Below are positions 1 to 9,555 of a DNA stretch of 27,184 nucleotides, in pieces (positions within the stretch are counted from its first letter, which is position 1; each line of letters opens with the position of its first letter). Position numbers and translations under genes: made by a program. The DNA is taken from positions 1 to 27,184 of the forward strand of contig JABYQS010000364.1 of assembly GCA_022592435.1 (NCBI GenBank). Reading direction: 5' to 3'. The notes beneath the pieces are model-generated. The model was not told the origin of the DNA. It searched no databases and saw only the letters and a list, made by a program, of their open reading frames with translations. Source of the stretch: Cerioporus squamosus. Lineage: Eukaryota > Basidiomycota > Agaricomycetes > Polyporales > Polyporaceae.

Positions 1-463
1 CAAGTCCGAGCATCCTGAAGGCGAGCATCGGAGGTCGCAAGGCACATCCTCTAGCGTAGAGTGCGACCCTCGTAAGTCATCCAGTTGCATCTACGTATAA
101 GTACTCATCCTGCAAGCGCAGCAGCGCGATCACGCATCATACACAAAAGCTAAGCCATATGTGGTGCTACCGCAACAAAGAAGCTGGTATAGATGCCGTA
201 CGCGGTCCCATTTCCGGGCAGTCCTGCCCTGCCCCGCGTGCTCGGCTTCGCGAATTAGAAACCAATGTGCTCGACGCAGGCTTCGACTGGCTTCGGCTGT
301 GTCATGTGGTGCGCGCAGATCTGGATCCTGAAGGTACTGCCATATCGCAGATACCTTGCGTCACCCGAGGGATACTTCGACCACGAATATAAAGGCGTAG
401 ACATGATGGGCCTTATCCTTCGAGGCCCTGCCGCACCCCGTCGACGTCTGGATCCACCACCCG
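1..463. other. 5' flank of the sedolisin gene
   Basis: I see no convincing gene here. Short open frames lack a recognisable product or splice signals. The right part is the promoter and 5' leader of the protease gene that follows. Confidence 0.5.
388..393 (+). promoter_or_regulatory. TATA box of the sedolisin gene
   Basis: TATAAA lies 76 bp upstream of the chosen ATG, a normal spacing for a fungal TATA promoter with a short leader. Position and sequence are seen; function is inferred. Confidence 0.55.
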
Positions 464-2711
464 ATGGCTTTCTCCCGGCTGTTGTTCTGCCTCGCCTCGT
501 TCATCGCGTGCGTTGTTGCTGCGCCGCGTGCCGTCCCCGCAGGATGGTCGCTCCACCGTCGCGCTGATCCCGAGGCCGTCCTTCCGCTGAAGTTCACTCT
601 AACGCAGTCGAATCTACACAACTTGGACGCCTACCTTCTCGACGTCGCGGATCCGAAATCTCCGAACTATGGGAAGCACTGGACTCCTGCGAAGGTTGTC
701 GACACCTTCAGGCCATCCAAGGAGACTGTCGACACCGTCCACTCCTGGCTCGTGGAAGAGGCGGGGATTGATGCCCACAAGATCCGCCTCAACCAGAACG
801 GCGACGTTCTGCATCTTGAGCTGACTGTGGCAGAAGCGGAGAGCCTGCTTGGAGCTGAGTACTTTGTCTATCGTCATGGCGACGATGGCAAGGAACACAT
901 CGGCTGCCACCAGGGATATTCGCTCCCGGAGCATGTTTCCAAGCACATCGATTTCGTATGGCCAACGACACACCTTGGTAGTACGTCGCTACTGCGCCGG
1001 GATGCCGAGGTTTCGAGCGTTCCTGGCTTTGGGAGAGTGTCCGGGGCACCGAAGATCCCTATTGACGACGTAAGTAGCGACATCGCTAGTCTTCGGGTAC
1101 ATGTCTTGACTTACATGCATCATTCTCCTTAGGTATCCGCACTTGCGACGGAGGGTTGCGATACCGCTGCAACTATCGACTGCCTTCGCGGGTTATACAA
1201 ATACGACCACGTACTAGTCTCTGGCGACAAGAACTCGGTCGCAGTCGGTAAGCGGATGATCCTCTTTGCCCTAATGTTTGTGTATTGACGCAGTATGCAG
1301 CGGAGTTCTCCAGCGAGGTTTACCGTCCGGCTGACCTTGACCTGTTCTTCAAGACGTATGCTCCAGATCAGGTTGGGCACATACCTGAGCTGATCAGTAT
1401 TGCAGGAGGTAAGCCTCGCCGTTCTCAAAGTCTCATGACGAGAGTTGACCCTGTCTGTAGGTGATCCCACTGCGTCTGGTGATCTTGGGGAGTCAACCTT
1501 GGACATCGAGCTCGTGATGGGTCTCCTTGGCGCAGGGCAGAACCTGTCCTTGTATCAGGTCGGTAACGCAGCAAGCAGTTCTGTATTCCGTGAGTGTTCT
1601 GTACCTCACACCCCTCAACCAAGACTTATGCGACATGTACCTAGTCGATCCACTGCTCGGGGCGGTCGATGGATCGTACTGTGAGGTCGAGGGTGTCAGC
1701 AACCAAGGTATGCTGCATATTTGGTGCCAGTCTGATCTCTTCCCACTCACATCAGCGTCCAGGGCTCGCGGATTGCGGCAACAAGCCTACCGTCAACGTT
1801 GTCTCCATCTCGTACCACTTCAACCCGGACGTCATCGATCCCACGATCTCTCCTATCGTACAACGTGAATGTACGGAGATCGGCAAGCTGAGTCTAACCG
1901 GGATGACCTTCATCGCGTCCTCTGGCGACGGGGGTGTGGGATACTCCCAAAGCGGAATCTGTCAGCTCGCCAACGGGACCCTCCAGGCAGGCAACCCCAA
2001 GGGAGCCTTCCTCGGTCAGCTTCCTGCGTCCTGCCCGTACGTTACGGCTGTCGGCGCCACGTCCGTTGCGCCCAACAACACCGTCGACGACCCGGAAATC
2101 GCAACAACGCGGTTCCCGTCGGGGGGAGGCTTCTCGAACAACTTCCCGCGCCCGTCGTGGCAGGATGATGCCGTCACAAACTACTTGCAGAACTTCGGGC
2201 CCAACTACGCCGATAACATCTTCAACAGGAGCGGCCGGGCGTACCCTGACGTTGCGGCTAACGGGTGAGTGTTTGGACGACGGATACTCGAGGCCCTTGC
2301 GATGACTGTATCTAACGCATGGTGTTCCACAGGTGGCCTCTTGTGATCGCCGAATCAGGCCAGTTCGTCAAGAGCGGAGGCACCTCCGCGTCTGCACCCA
2401 TCTTCGCCGCCATCATCACTGCAGTTAATGATGCGCGCATCGCCGCGGGCAAGAGTCCCGTTGGTTGGATCAACCCTGCGGTACGTCGGTTTCGTCGCGA
2501 TGGCCGATTGATTGTGGCTTAGATGGCTGACGCTCGTGTGCGACAGCTGTACTCATCTGCGTTCGCAAACGCGTACAATGACGTGACGAACGGCACGAAT
2601 CCGGGATGTAGCACTCAGGGCTTCAACGCTGCCCCGGGCTGGGATCCCGTCACTGGTCTCGGCACTCCCAACTTCCCAGAGCTGTTGTCGGCGTTCTTGG
2701 CTCTTCCTTGA
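464..2711 (+). CDS. Secreted sedolisin (S53) serine-carboxyl protease
   Basis: This encodes an acid-active secreted endo- or tripeptidyl-peptidase of family S53, probably used to digest external protein. Exons are 464-1069, 1133-1247, 1301-1408, 1461-1589, 1645-1707, 1763-2264, 2333-2480 and 2547-2711, giving 611 aa, the usual prepro length. Residues 1-20 form a signal peptide ([20 protein letters not shown]). A pro-kumamolisin-type propeptide follows, including SPNYGKHWT. The catalytic set is complete: E287 and D291 in GESTLD, oxyanion Asp396 in SSGDGG, and nucleophile Ser526 in GGTSASAP. Calcium ligands are expected at D569 (NDVTNG) and D590 (GWDPVTGLG). A TATA box precedes the first ATG that yields a signal peptide. 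Exon phases all agree. The family is clear; whether it acts as a tripeptidyl- or endopeptidase cannot be told. Confidence 0.93.
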
Positions 2712-3134
2712 GGGTGCGTCGGAATCTCGACGCATGTAACGGAAATCACGATTACACTCTTGATATGCCAATAGTATGACTGTATGAGATGTGCTCCTCT
2801 TGTCAACAACCAGATGGACGGAAACGCTTCGCCACCTCATCCTCGGAGCGGTCGCCGCTGGCAACGCGTGACATCACCGTTGCCGTTGAGGGGTCGTAGA
2901 TGGCGGCACAGAGGACATTTGACTCATTATCTGCATGAGTTCTTGCCTGTTCTTGCCTCGTTACACGCGCTCCTCAGTGTGCGATGCTGGATAACGCCTC
3001 CGAGTCGTCCTCGGCTCGCATCGCCGACTGTATTGATCTCGTTTTATCTTACAGGCAAATACGCTAAGGACCAGTTCGGACCCGGATGAACCGGTCAGAT
3101 TGTACTATGTCCGCTCTGATCCTCGCTACAGGAG

Positions 3135-3142
3135 AACAATGG
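3135..3142 (+). promoter_or_regulatory. HMG-box-type motif AACAATGG, copy 1 promoter
   Basis: AACAATGG matches the SOX/HMG-box consensus. Further ACAAT/ATTGT cores lie within 25 bp downstream (ATTGT near 3150, GACAAT near 3156). The block is repeated before copies 2 and 3. The motif is seen; binding is inferred. Confidence 0.35.
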
Positions 3143-3213
3143 AAGCTCATTGTATGACAATACTGTGATGATTAGCGCTGAGACCATGTCGTCCTAACCA
3201 CCGATCTGCAGAA

Positions 3214-3219
3214 TATAAA
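3214..3219 (+). promoter_or_regulatory. TATA box of F-box-like gene 1
   Basis: TATAAA followed by GCTCGGTACCA lies 89 bp before the ATG. The same core sequence and nearly the same spacing occur before copy 2. Confidence 0.65.
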
Positions 3220-3302
3220 GCTCGGTACCAATTTCTACCTCCTTCCTTGACTCTACGCCCTCGCCCCCCGCCTTACATTTTCTGTCCTTCAGGTTGCCTG
3301 TC

Positions 3303-4580
3303 ATGGGTCAAGACTGGCAGTTGTACGTCATTCAACGCCTTTGGACTATTGCTGGCATCACCTCTGATACCGGGATCTTCACAGTTTCAACGTTACTCGG
3401 CGACAGGAGATGGAGACTCACGGTGGTCCGAATTGCGCATTTCTCCACCGTAAGCAAGGATTTCTTGTGCGCAGTATCACAGTGCCGTTCCGCAGGTGGG
3501 TTCACTTCTTTCCTTCTGCCCACCCGACGCGTCCACCCACTGATCCCCAACCACCGCAGTCCGAAGGTCGACACACACTGGGAGCGTCTCTCGCGCACTC
3601 CCCCGGCTATCAATAACAAAGGCCTACTCTCCCTACCGGACGAGCTTCTGCTCGACATCCTCGACTTGGAAGAGATCCAGTGGGACGAACTGGTGATCCT
3701 TGCTGTGACCTGTCGCCGGCTCTTTATCCTCTCACTCAAGATGCTCAACTCGGGCCGCACACAAGTATCGGCTCCTTGGGCCGACTGCCGCATCGTCTGC
3801 GCCGGCGAGTACGCCAAACTCAAGGACCTTCCTGCCGCTCTACTCAAGGCCGGCGAACGCGCATTTATAGAGGCGAAGATCAAGGAGGACGAGGACCTCG
3901 ACGACGACGACGAGGCAAGCTACGGTGGGCTCTCGCGCCTTGGATGTGAGGAAGGCCATCCGTTCCGTGGCGCGTTCACCTACCGGCCCGAGTTCTTGCA
4001 GAAGTTCAAGTCAGAAGCCGACCGAGAGATGTTCAAGATCGTCGCGAGTGTCACGTTTCCCCCGGGGCGCACGGACTGGGTTCTCTGCAACACGAACAAG
4101 AAGGAATATGTTCGAGCATCCGCACTGGCAGAGCTTGCCCGCAAGCCGAAAGATGCACAGCCGTTTCTTCCACACTGCAGGCTGGACCTTGGTCACGCAC
4201 TCCTTACTCGCATCTGCTGGTCCATCGAGGCGCTCCCGAACACCCCGCCCAAGATGAACATGCACCGCGGGCCATGGGTCGGCGATCGGTTCTGCATCAT
4301 CACCATGGACCGCTTAGGTGGGCCGCAGCCGGGCGAGGAATCCCGGTGGGAGTGGACGGATGTCAGCAAGGAGGTCGTGAGGGACCTTGTGCAGGTCTGC
4401 CGAGTGATGTTTGGGAAGAAGTGGCTCAAGCAGATTGAGGGCGACGTGCTCGAGGTGGACCACAAGGAGTATTTCTGGTTTGGATCTGACGGGGAAGACA
4501 AGGTCGCTGAAGCTGGGCGAGCCATCTATAGTCCATGGACGGTGCAGCTTGGCTCCGCGTGGAATTATGTATGGGCGTGA
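3303..4580 (+). CDS. F-box-like family protein, tandem copy 1
   Basis: Exons are 3303-3322, 3385-3495 and 3560-4580, giving 383 aa. The short N-terminal exons encode MGQDWQFFNVTRRQEM and then KQGFLVRSITVPF, which suit the family better than reading through the introns. An F-box-like helix set spans about residues 65-105 (GLLSLPDELLLDILDL, then LAVTCRRLF), which in known proteins contacts Skp1 of SCF ubiquitin ligases. An acidic stretch (EDEDLDDDDE) follows. The C-terminal half is the most conserved part of the family (RTDWVLCN, KKEYVRASALAELARKP, LDLGHALLTRICWS, NTPPKMNMHRGPWVGDRF) and matches no domain I can name; it may be the substrate side. An SCF adaptor role is inferred only. Confidence 0.82.
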   Translation: MGQDWQLYVIQRLWTIAGITSDTGIFTVSTLLGDRRWRLTVVRIAHFSTVSKDFLCAVSQCRSAGGFTSFLLPTRRVHPLIPNHRSPKVDTHWERLSRTPPAINNKGLLSLPDELLLDILDLEEIQWDELVILAVTCRRLFILSLKMLNSGRTQVSAPWADCRIVCAGEYAKLKDLPAALLKAGERAFIEAKIKEDEDLDDDDEASYGGLSRLGCEEGHPFRGAFTYRPEFLQKFKSEADREMFKIVASVTFPPGRTDWVLCNTNKKEYVRASALAELARKPKDAQPFLPHCRLDLGHALLTRICWSIEALPNTPPKMNMHRGPWVGDRFCIITMDRLGGPQPGEESRWEWTDVSKEVVRDLVQVCRVMFGKKWLKQIEGDVLEVDHKEYFWFGSDGEDKVAEAGRAIYSPWTVQLGSAWNYVWA

Positions 4581-5413
4581 GCCTTACTTGGGTTGGAAAT
4601 TTGCCACAGTGGTTCGGCAGCTTGGGGACCCGCCCGGGTCTTCGCTCGTCGCGAAGGTCTTCTATGTATCAGTGTTGACACTGACACACCTCATGTGTTA
4701 GGGTAGTTTGGTGCTCGAATGCAGCGACCGTTTGGCGACCGTACCAATATTTGGTACCGTAACTACTGGTTAGCAAGTTTGAGCTATACTTAGTGGCGTT
4801 CAAGGCGCCCGCCGCGACATGGCCTCACAGCTGCGCCGCTGAGCTTCTGCTTGACTTCTGCGTTCAACTGGCATCCTAACAACTATTTTCCGCTGAAATA
4901 GAGGCTGGCCCGGGCTTGCGAGCCTACTTGTCTTTGCGACCGCGATGGACACAGCGCCTCGCCACCTAGAACTCGACTCAGGCGCTGGCGACGCGTGACG
5001 TCACCTCCGACTCTGCTGCAGCTCTCAACTTCATCTTCGACTGCGACTACCAACCCACCGTGACCGTTGGCCCATATCTTCGTCAATAATGCTCGTCTTG
5101 ACTACACAATCCAGCTACCGCTCTGCAACCCATCAACGGCAGCCCTCAGTTTACGAAGCCGTAGCAGCACGGGCAGTCGCATTAGGTCAACATCATGAAT
5201 AGGGCCCTGCCTTCAAACCCACTACGCGCGCAACTTGCAATATGCTGGATACACACAAAGAAACCATTCCTCCGGGTCGCGCTCGGCTCGCACCGCCAAC
5301 TTCATCTGCCTCGTCAAAGAATGGATACGCTGAGGACGCGAAGTCGAACCCTGATGAGCCGGTAAGATTTGGGTAAGATTGAACCATGTCCGCTCTGATC
5401 CTCGCGACAGGAG

Positions 5414-5421
5414 AACAATGG
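5414..5421 (+). promoter_or_regulatory. HMG-box-type motif AACAATGG, copy 2 promoter
   Basis: The same AACAATGG as before copy 1, inside a conserved CAGGAGAACAATGG block. A second core, GACAATG, is at 5441-5447. Function is inferred. Confidence 0.35.
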
Positions 5422-5512
5422 AAAGCTCGTTGTGCCAGAGGACAATGAGATATTCCGTGATGATTGGCGCTGAGATCATGCCCAGCCACGTTCTAACCAC
5501 CGACCTGCAGGA

Positions 5513-5520
5513 TATATAAA
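5513..5520 (+). promoter_or_regulatory. TATA box of F-box-like gene 2
   Basis: TATATAAA followed by GCTCGGTACCA; its TATAAA begins 88 bp before the ATG, as in copy 1. Confidence 0.65.
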
Positions 5521-5602
5521 GCTCGGTACCAAATGCCCTCTTCCTCCTGACTCTACGCCCCCATCGCCATCCCCACATTCTCTGTCCTGCGGGTTGCCTG
5601 TC

Positions 5603-6864
5603 ATGGATGAATACTGGAAGTTGTACGTCGTTCAACACCTTGTGACTGCTACCGCTACCTCTGATACCGGGATCTTCGCAGTTTCAACGTTACTAAACGC
5701 CAGGAGATGGTCATTCACGGGGGACCCAAGTGCGCATTCCTCCGACGTAAGCAAGGATTTCTTGTGCGGAGTATCACATTGCCGTTCCACAGGTGAGAAC
5801 TTCTTCTCCTTCTGCTTGCCCGACGCGACCACCCACTGATCCCCAACCACCGCAGTCCGGAGCTCGACGCGCACTGGGAGCGTCTCGAGCGCACTCCCCC
5901 GGTCATCAATAACAAAGGCCTACTCTCCCTGCCGGACGAGCTCCTGCTCGACATCCTCGAGCTGCTAGAGCTGTGGGAGGAACTTGTGATCCTCGCCGTG
6001 ACTTGTCGCAGGCTGTATGTCCTCTCACTCAAGATACTCAACAAGGCCCGCGCGCAAGTATCAGCTCCTTGGGCTGGGGGCCGCATCGTCTGTGCGGGAG
6101 AATCCGCCAAATACAGGGACCTTCCTGCCACTCTACTCAAGGCCGGAGAACGCGCATTCATCGATGCAAAGATCAAGGACGAGAACCTGGACGACGACGA
6201 CGAGGCAATCTACGGCGGGCTCTCGCGCCTTGGTTGCGATGAAAGCATGCTGCATCGCGGAGCGTTCTCTTACCGACACGATTGGCTGCGGAAGTTCAAG
6301 TCTGACGCCGACGTAGAGATGTTCAAGATTGTCTCGAGTGTCACGTTCCCCCCGACACGCACGGACTGGGTTCTCTGCAACATGATGAAGAAGGAGTATG
6401 TTCGAGCATCCGCACTGGCGGAGCTTGCCCGCAAGCCAAACGATGCGCAGCCGTTCCTGCCACACTGCAGGCTGGACCTCGGCCATGCACTCCTTACTCG
6501 CATCTGCTGGTCCAATGAGACACTCCCGAACACCCCGCCCAAGATGAACATGCACCGCGGACCATGGGTCGGCGATCGGTTCTGCATCACCACCTTGGAC
6601 CGCTTGGGTGGGCCGTGGCAGCCGGTCGAGGAACCCCAGTGGTGGACGGACGTCAGCAAGCAGGTCGTCAAGGACCTTGTGCAGGTCAGCCGGGTGATGT
6701 ATGGGAAGAATTGGCTCAAAGAGGTCGAGGGCGACGTGCTGGAGGTCGACGACTTGCAGTATTTCTGGTTCGGATCTGACGGGAAAGACAAGGTTGCTGA
6801 AGCTGGCCGAGCCCTCTTTAGTCCTTGGCCGGTGAGGCTCTCCAGAGCTCTCCTCATGGCATAA
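5603..6864 (+). CDS. F-box-like family protein, tandem copy 2
   Basis: Exons are 5603-5622, 5682-5792 and 5856-6864, giving 379 aa. Exons 1 and 2 have exactly the lengths seen in copies 1 and 3. The protein begins MDEYWKFFNVTKRQEM, so the usual second residue Gly is Asp and the third Gln is Glu. The F-box-like segment (GLLSLPDELLLDILELLE...AVTCRRLY) and acidic stretch (DENLDDDDE) follow. The C-terminal half is close to copy 1 (RTDWVLCNMMKKEYVRASAL, NTPPKMNMHRGPWVGDRF, FWFGSDGKDKVAEAGRA). Protein and flanks both resemble copy 1, so it arose by the same duplication. Biochemical role unknown. Confidence 0.82.
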
Positions 6865-7570
6865 TGTGTGGGGGTCACGGTATGTTCGGTCGAACCTGCT
6901 ACAGTGGTCCAGCGGCTTGGGTGTTAGCTCCGAGGTCGTCACGAAGGTCCGGGTACTTAATATGTCTATGAGCGTTGACAATGCAGGGCACACGCCGACC
7001 TCATGTACTAGGGTAGCTTGATGACTCGAACACAGCGATCCGTGATCATGCAAATGGGGGTAAGTACTACTGGTGGATCTAGACTCGGAGCTGTGAAAGC
7101 GTTTAACGTTCAAGGCGCCCGCCCGGCGCCGCGACATCGACACCACTGCGCAGCTTTGCGTTCAACCTCATGCCACCGTACCTCTGACCTTCAGTACCAG
7201 TCCATCGCTGGACGATTAGTCTCCGATTATCTGGGGAAAAGGCTTTATATCTCGCGAAATGCAGGATCGAACCCTCGATAGCTGAAGACAAATCTGGAAA
7301 TCTGCCGTCAGTCGAGAGTCAATCGAGTCAATCGTGACTGAGAGGAGGATGGCGGCATTCAAGAATTCACGAGGAAGAGTCGACACTGTGGCTTACCTTG
7401 GCCAGTCTTTGCGCAGGTTCGGGCACTGATGCCAGCCCATTTCGATGGGACGTTGAAGGTCGAACTCCTCCCTCATGCCCATCATCTGCTGAGCCCTTCG
7501 GCGGATGTGCTTGAAGTTGAGTCAGCGGAACTACTCTTGTTTTGACACAGTTTGATACACGTTGCAGGAG

Positions 7571-7604
7571 CACAATGAAAGGCTATTATCACAAAGAACA
7601 AAGG
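7571..7604 (+). promoter_or_regulatory. HMG-box-type motif cluster, copy 3 promoter
   Basis: CACAATGA (7571), ACAAAG (7591) and AACAAAGG (7597) lie within 34 bp, after the conserved CAGGAG. ACAAAG is the core bound by the fungal HMG-box regulators Ste11 (TR-box) and Prf1 (PRE). Binding here is inference. Confidence 0.35.
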
Positions 7605-7674
7605 TGTTATGCCGCGCTGATTGTCGCTCAGTCTACGCGCAGCCACTCCCCAATCAACTCGACCTAGAGCAGCG

Positions 7675-7680
7675 TATAAA
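7675..7680 (+). promoter_or_regulatory. TATA box of F-box-like gene 3
   Basis: TATAAAGCTCTGTACC begins 71 bp before the ATG and matches the core promoters of copies 1 and 2 at most positions. A CCAAT box is at 7650-7654. Confidence 0.6.
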
Positions 7681-7745
7681 GCTCTGTACCCAGCAACACG
7701 GTTGACCCACCGCATCGTAGTCTTCACACCCCACCGGTCTGCTCG

Positions 7746-8953
7746 ATGGGTCAATACTGGGAGTTGTATGTCGCAGTTCTTCTCAATTTTCCCACCTATG
7801 CTAGTACTCACGGCTTTCTTGTCAGTTTCAACCTCAGCAAACGCCAGAGGATGGACACCAACGGAGGGCCCAAGTGGGGATTCCTCAAGTACAAGCAAGG
7901 GTTTTTAGTCAGGAGCATCACGCTGCCATATCCAAGGTACTTACTCCCGTATTTGCTTCCACTGTCAACCTCAACCCCAACCACCGCAGCCCGAAGCTCG
8001 GACGGCACTTGAAGCGTCTCTCGAGCACTCCGCCGGCCATCAACAACAGAGGACTACTCTCGCTCCCCGACGACGTGCTTATCGCCATCCTCGAGTTGCC
8101 AGACATAACCTTCGAAGACCTTGGGGCCCTCGCGGTGACTTGTCGGCGACTCTTTGAGCTCTCGCGCAAGATGCTCGAGGACTGCCGTAACTTCTCGTCA
8201 GCATCCTGGCTCGGGTGCCGCGTTGTCTGCATGGGCGACCTTGCCTTATACGAGGACCTTCCCGCGTCTTTTTTTAATGCCGAGGAACGCGACACTATCG
8301 AAGCGAAGATTGAGAAAGATGAACACGCATGCTACGGCGGGCTCGAGCTTCTCGATTACACCGGCGCCCACATGTATCGCGGCGCGTTCACCTTCAACTA
8401 CAGCTACCTGCAGAGGTTCGGTTCCAATACCGACCGCGAGGCATTCGAGGCCGTCATGGGTGTCGCCTTTCCTCCGGAGCGCACAGACTGGATCCTCTGC
8501 AACAACATGAAGAAGGAGTACGTCCGTGCGTCCGCCATCGCGAAGCTGTCGGGCAAGCCAAACGATGTGCAACCGTTCCTGCCACGCTGCAGGCTCGACC
8601 TTGGCCACGCACTCCTCACGCGCATCTGCTGGTCAAACGAGGAGCTAGTGAACACGCCTCCGAAGATGAAGATGCATCGCGGAGCATGGGCCGGCGACCG
8701 GTTCTGCATCACGACCATGGAGCGCGTGGAGAATCCTCAGGAGTGGAAGGACGTGAGCAGCCAGGTCGTAAAGGATCTCGTGCAGATCTACCGCAAGCAG
8801 TTCGGGAAGGACTGGCTCGAGGAGGTTGAAGGCGACGTGCCGCCATACGACCATGCGGAGTACTACTGGTTCGGCTCTGACGGAGACGACCGGCTTGCTT
8901 CCGTTGGTCAATACACTCGGCAGCGGCGGCCATCCATCTGCTCGCTGTTCTGA
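7746..8953 (+). CDS. F-box-like family protein, tandem copy 3
   Basis: Exons are 7746-7765, 7826-7936 and 7990-8953, giving 364 aa. The N-terminus MGQYWEFFNLSKRQRM, then WGFLKYKQGFLVRSI, is probably closest to the ancestral form. The F-box-like segment (GLLSLPDDVLIAILELPDI, ALAVTCRRLFELSRKML) is present. The acidic stretch is reduced to EKDEH. The conserved C-terminal half is kept (RTDWILCNNMKKEYVRASAI, GHALLTRICWSNEELVNTPP, WAGDRFCITTM, YYWFGSDGDDR), but the tail (QRRPSICSLF) differs completely from copies 1 and 2. It is the most divergent of the three, so an older duplicate. Function unknown; an SCF adaptor role is possible. Confidence 0.82.
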
Positions 8954-9555
8954 GCAGCTCGAACGAGCACAGCGGCAACAAGGTTGTCGAACATGTGGTG
9001 GGTGCTCCTGGCAAGCTGGAAGATCGGTGTTGACATAAGCTCGGTAAGTAAGCTCAGTGACGAGGGAGAGGACACTATCTGTGATGTACTACGCTAGCCA
9101 GCTGCCACATTGGCTCGTCGTGCATATGCATGTTGATGATATACTATCACGTCGCGGTTCTTGTTTCACCGTTGACCTCGGTTGACCACCATGAGTACTA
9201 CCACCTTCTTCAGTCCGTTCACCTGGACATATTGCTATACGCATAGGTCACATAGAAGAGGACATGTGTGGTCGCTACAGTGAAGCGTAGGAGTGCCTAA
9301 AGATACAGCAGTAGGAGGTACAGTATTACAGAGCGTCCGTAGCATAGGCGAAGAAGCAGTCGGGGTATGGATACAGAACGAAGGTGGATAGTGTGCGTTG
9401 TTGTTAAAGAGCACGTCAATGTTCAGAGCATTCAAGTTCAAAGGATTTAGAAGAAGTCGTAATCGTCGTCATCAGGAACGCGGCAAGGAACACAGGAAGT
9501 TAGCTTCCATAAGTATCTCCGGAACTTGTCTACAAAGGAGGATCAGACGTAGCGA
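8954..9555. other. Intergenic between copy 3 and the zinc-finger gene
   Basis: The 3' ends of a plus-strand and a minus-strand gene converge here. I see no coding signal, RNA gene or repeat that I can defend. Confidence 0.5.

Larger units (their letters stand above)
2712..3302. other. Intergenic region, left copy of the duplicated flank
   Basis: No gene is supported. From about 2855 the sequence resembles the stretch before the second F-box-like gene (about 4980-5600). Shared blocks include a GCTGGC(A/G)ACGCGTGAC run near 2858 and 4983, a CCTCCG(A/G)GTCG block near 2997 and 5268, and the last 200 bp before the ATG. It is the promoter side of the duplicated unit. Confidence 0.6.
2855..4875 (+). 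repeat. Tandem segmental duplication, unit 1
   Basis: This stretch (flank, promoter, gene, 3' flank) is repeated as unit 2 about 2.3 kb downstream. ATGs are 2300 bp apart and stop codons 2284 bp apart. The 3' flank also matches: GTTGACA...CACCTCATGT...AGGGTAG near 4675-4710 against 6975-7015, and CAAGGCGCCCGCC at 4801 against 7111. Limits are approximate. Confidence 0.65.
4581..5602. other. Intergenic: 3' flank of copy 1 and promoter side of copy 2
   Basis: No gene is supported. The left part (to about 4875) resembles the sequence after copy 2. The right part (from about 4980) resembles the sequence before copy 1. The unit junction should therefore lie near 4880-4980. I saw no terminal inverted repeats or transposase there. 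Confidence 0.55.
4980..7175 (+). repeat. Tandem segmental duplication, unit 2
   Basis: Direct repeat of unit 1, in the same order: flank, HMG-type motif, TATA box, gene, 3' flank ending near the GGCGCCCGCC block at 7113. Small insertions and deletions separate the units. Limits are estimated by eye. Confidence 0.65.
6865..7745. other. Intergenic between copies 2 and 3
   Basis: No gene is supported. The first 300 bp resemble the sequence after copy 1. About 7180-7540 matches nothing else I noticed in the window. From about 7560 it is the promoter of copy 3. Confidence 0.5.

Noticed and set aside
6133..7146. 337-aa open frame on the minus strand
   Set aside because: It lies antisense to F-box-like copy 2, has no recognisable domain, and is explained by codon bias of the real gene; antisense frames over copies 1 and 3 behave the same way.
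7255..7285. tRNA B-box-like sequence (GGTTCGATCC on the minus strand)
   Set aside because: The T-stem does not pair well and there is no A box, acceptor stem or anticodon arm at the right distance. Treated as chance.
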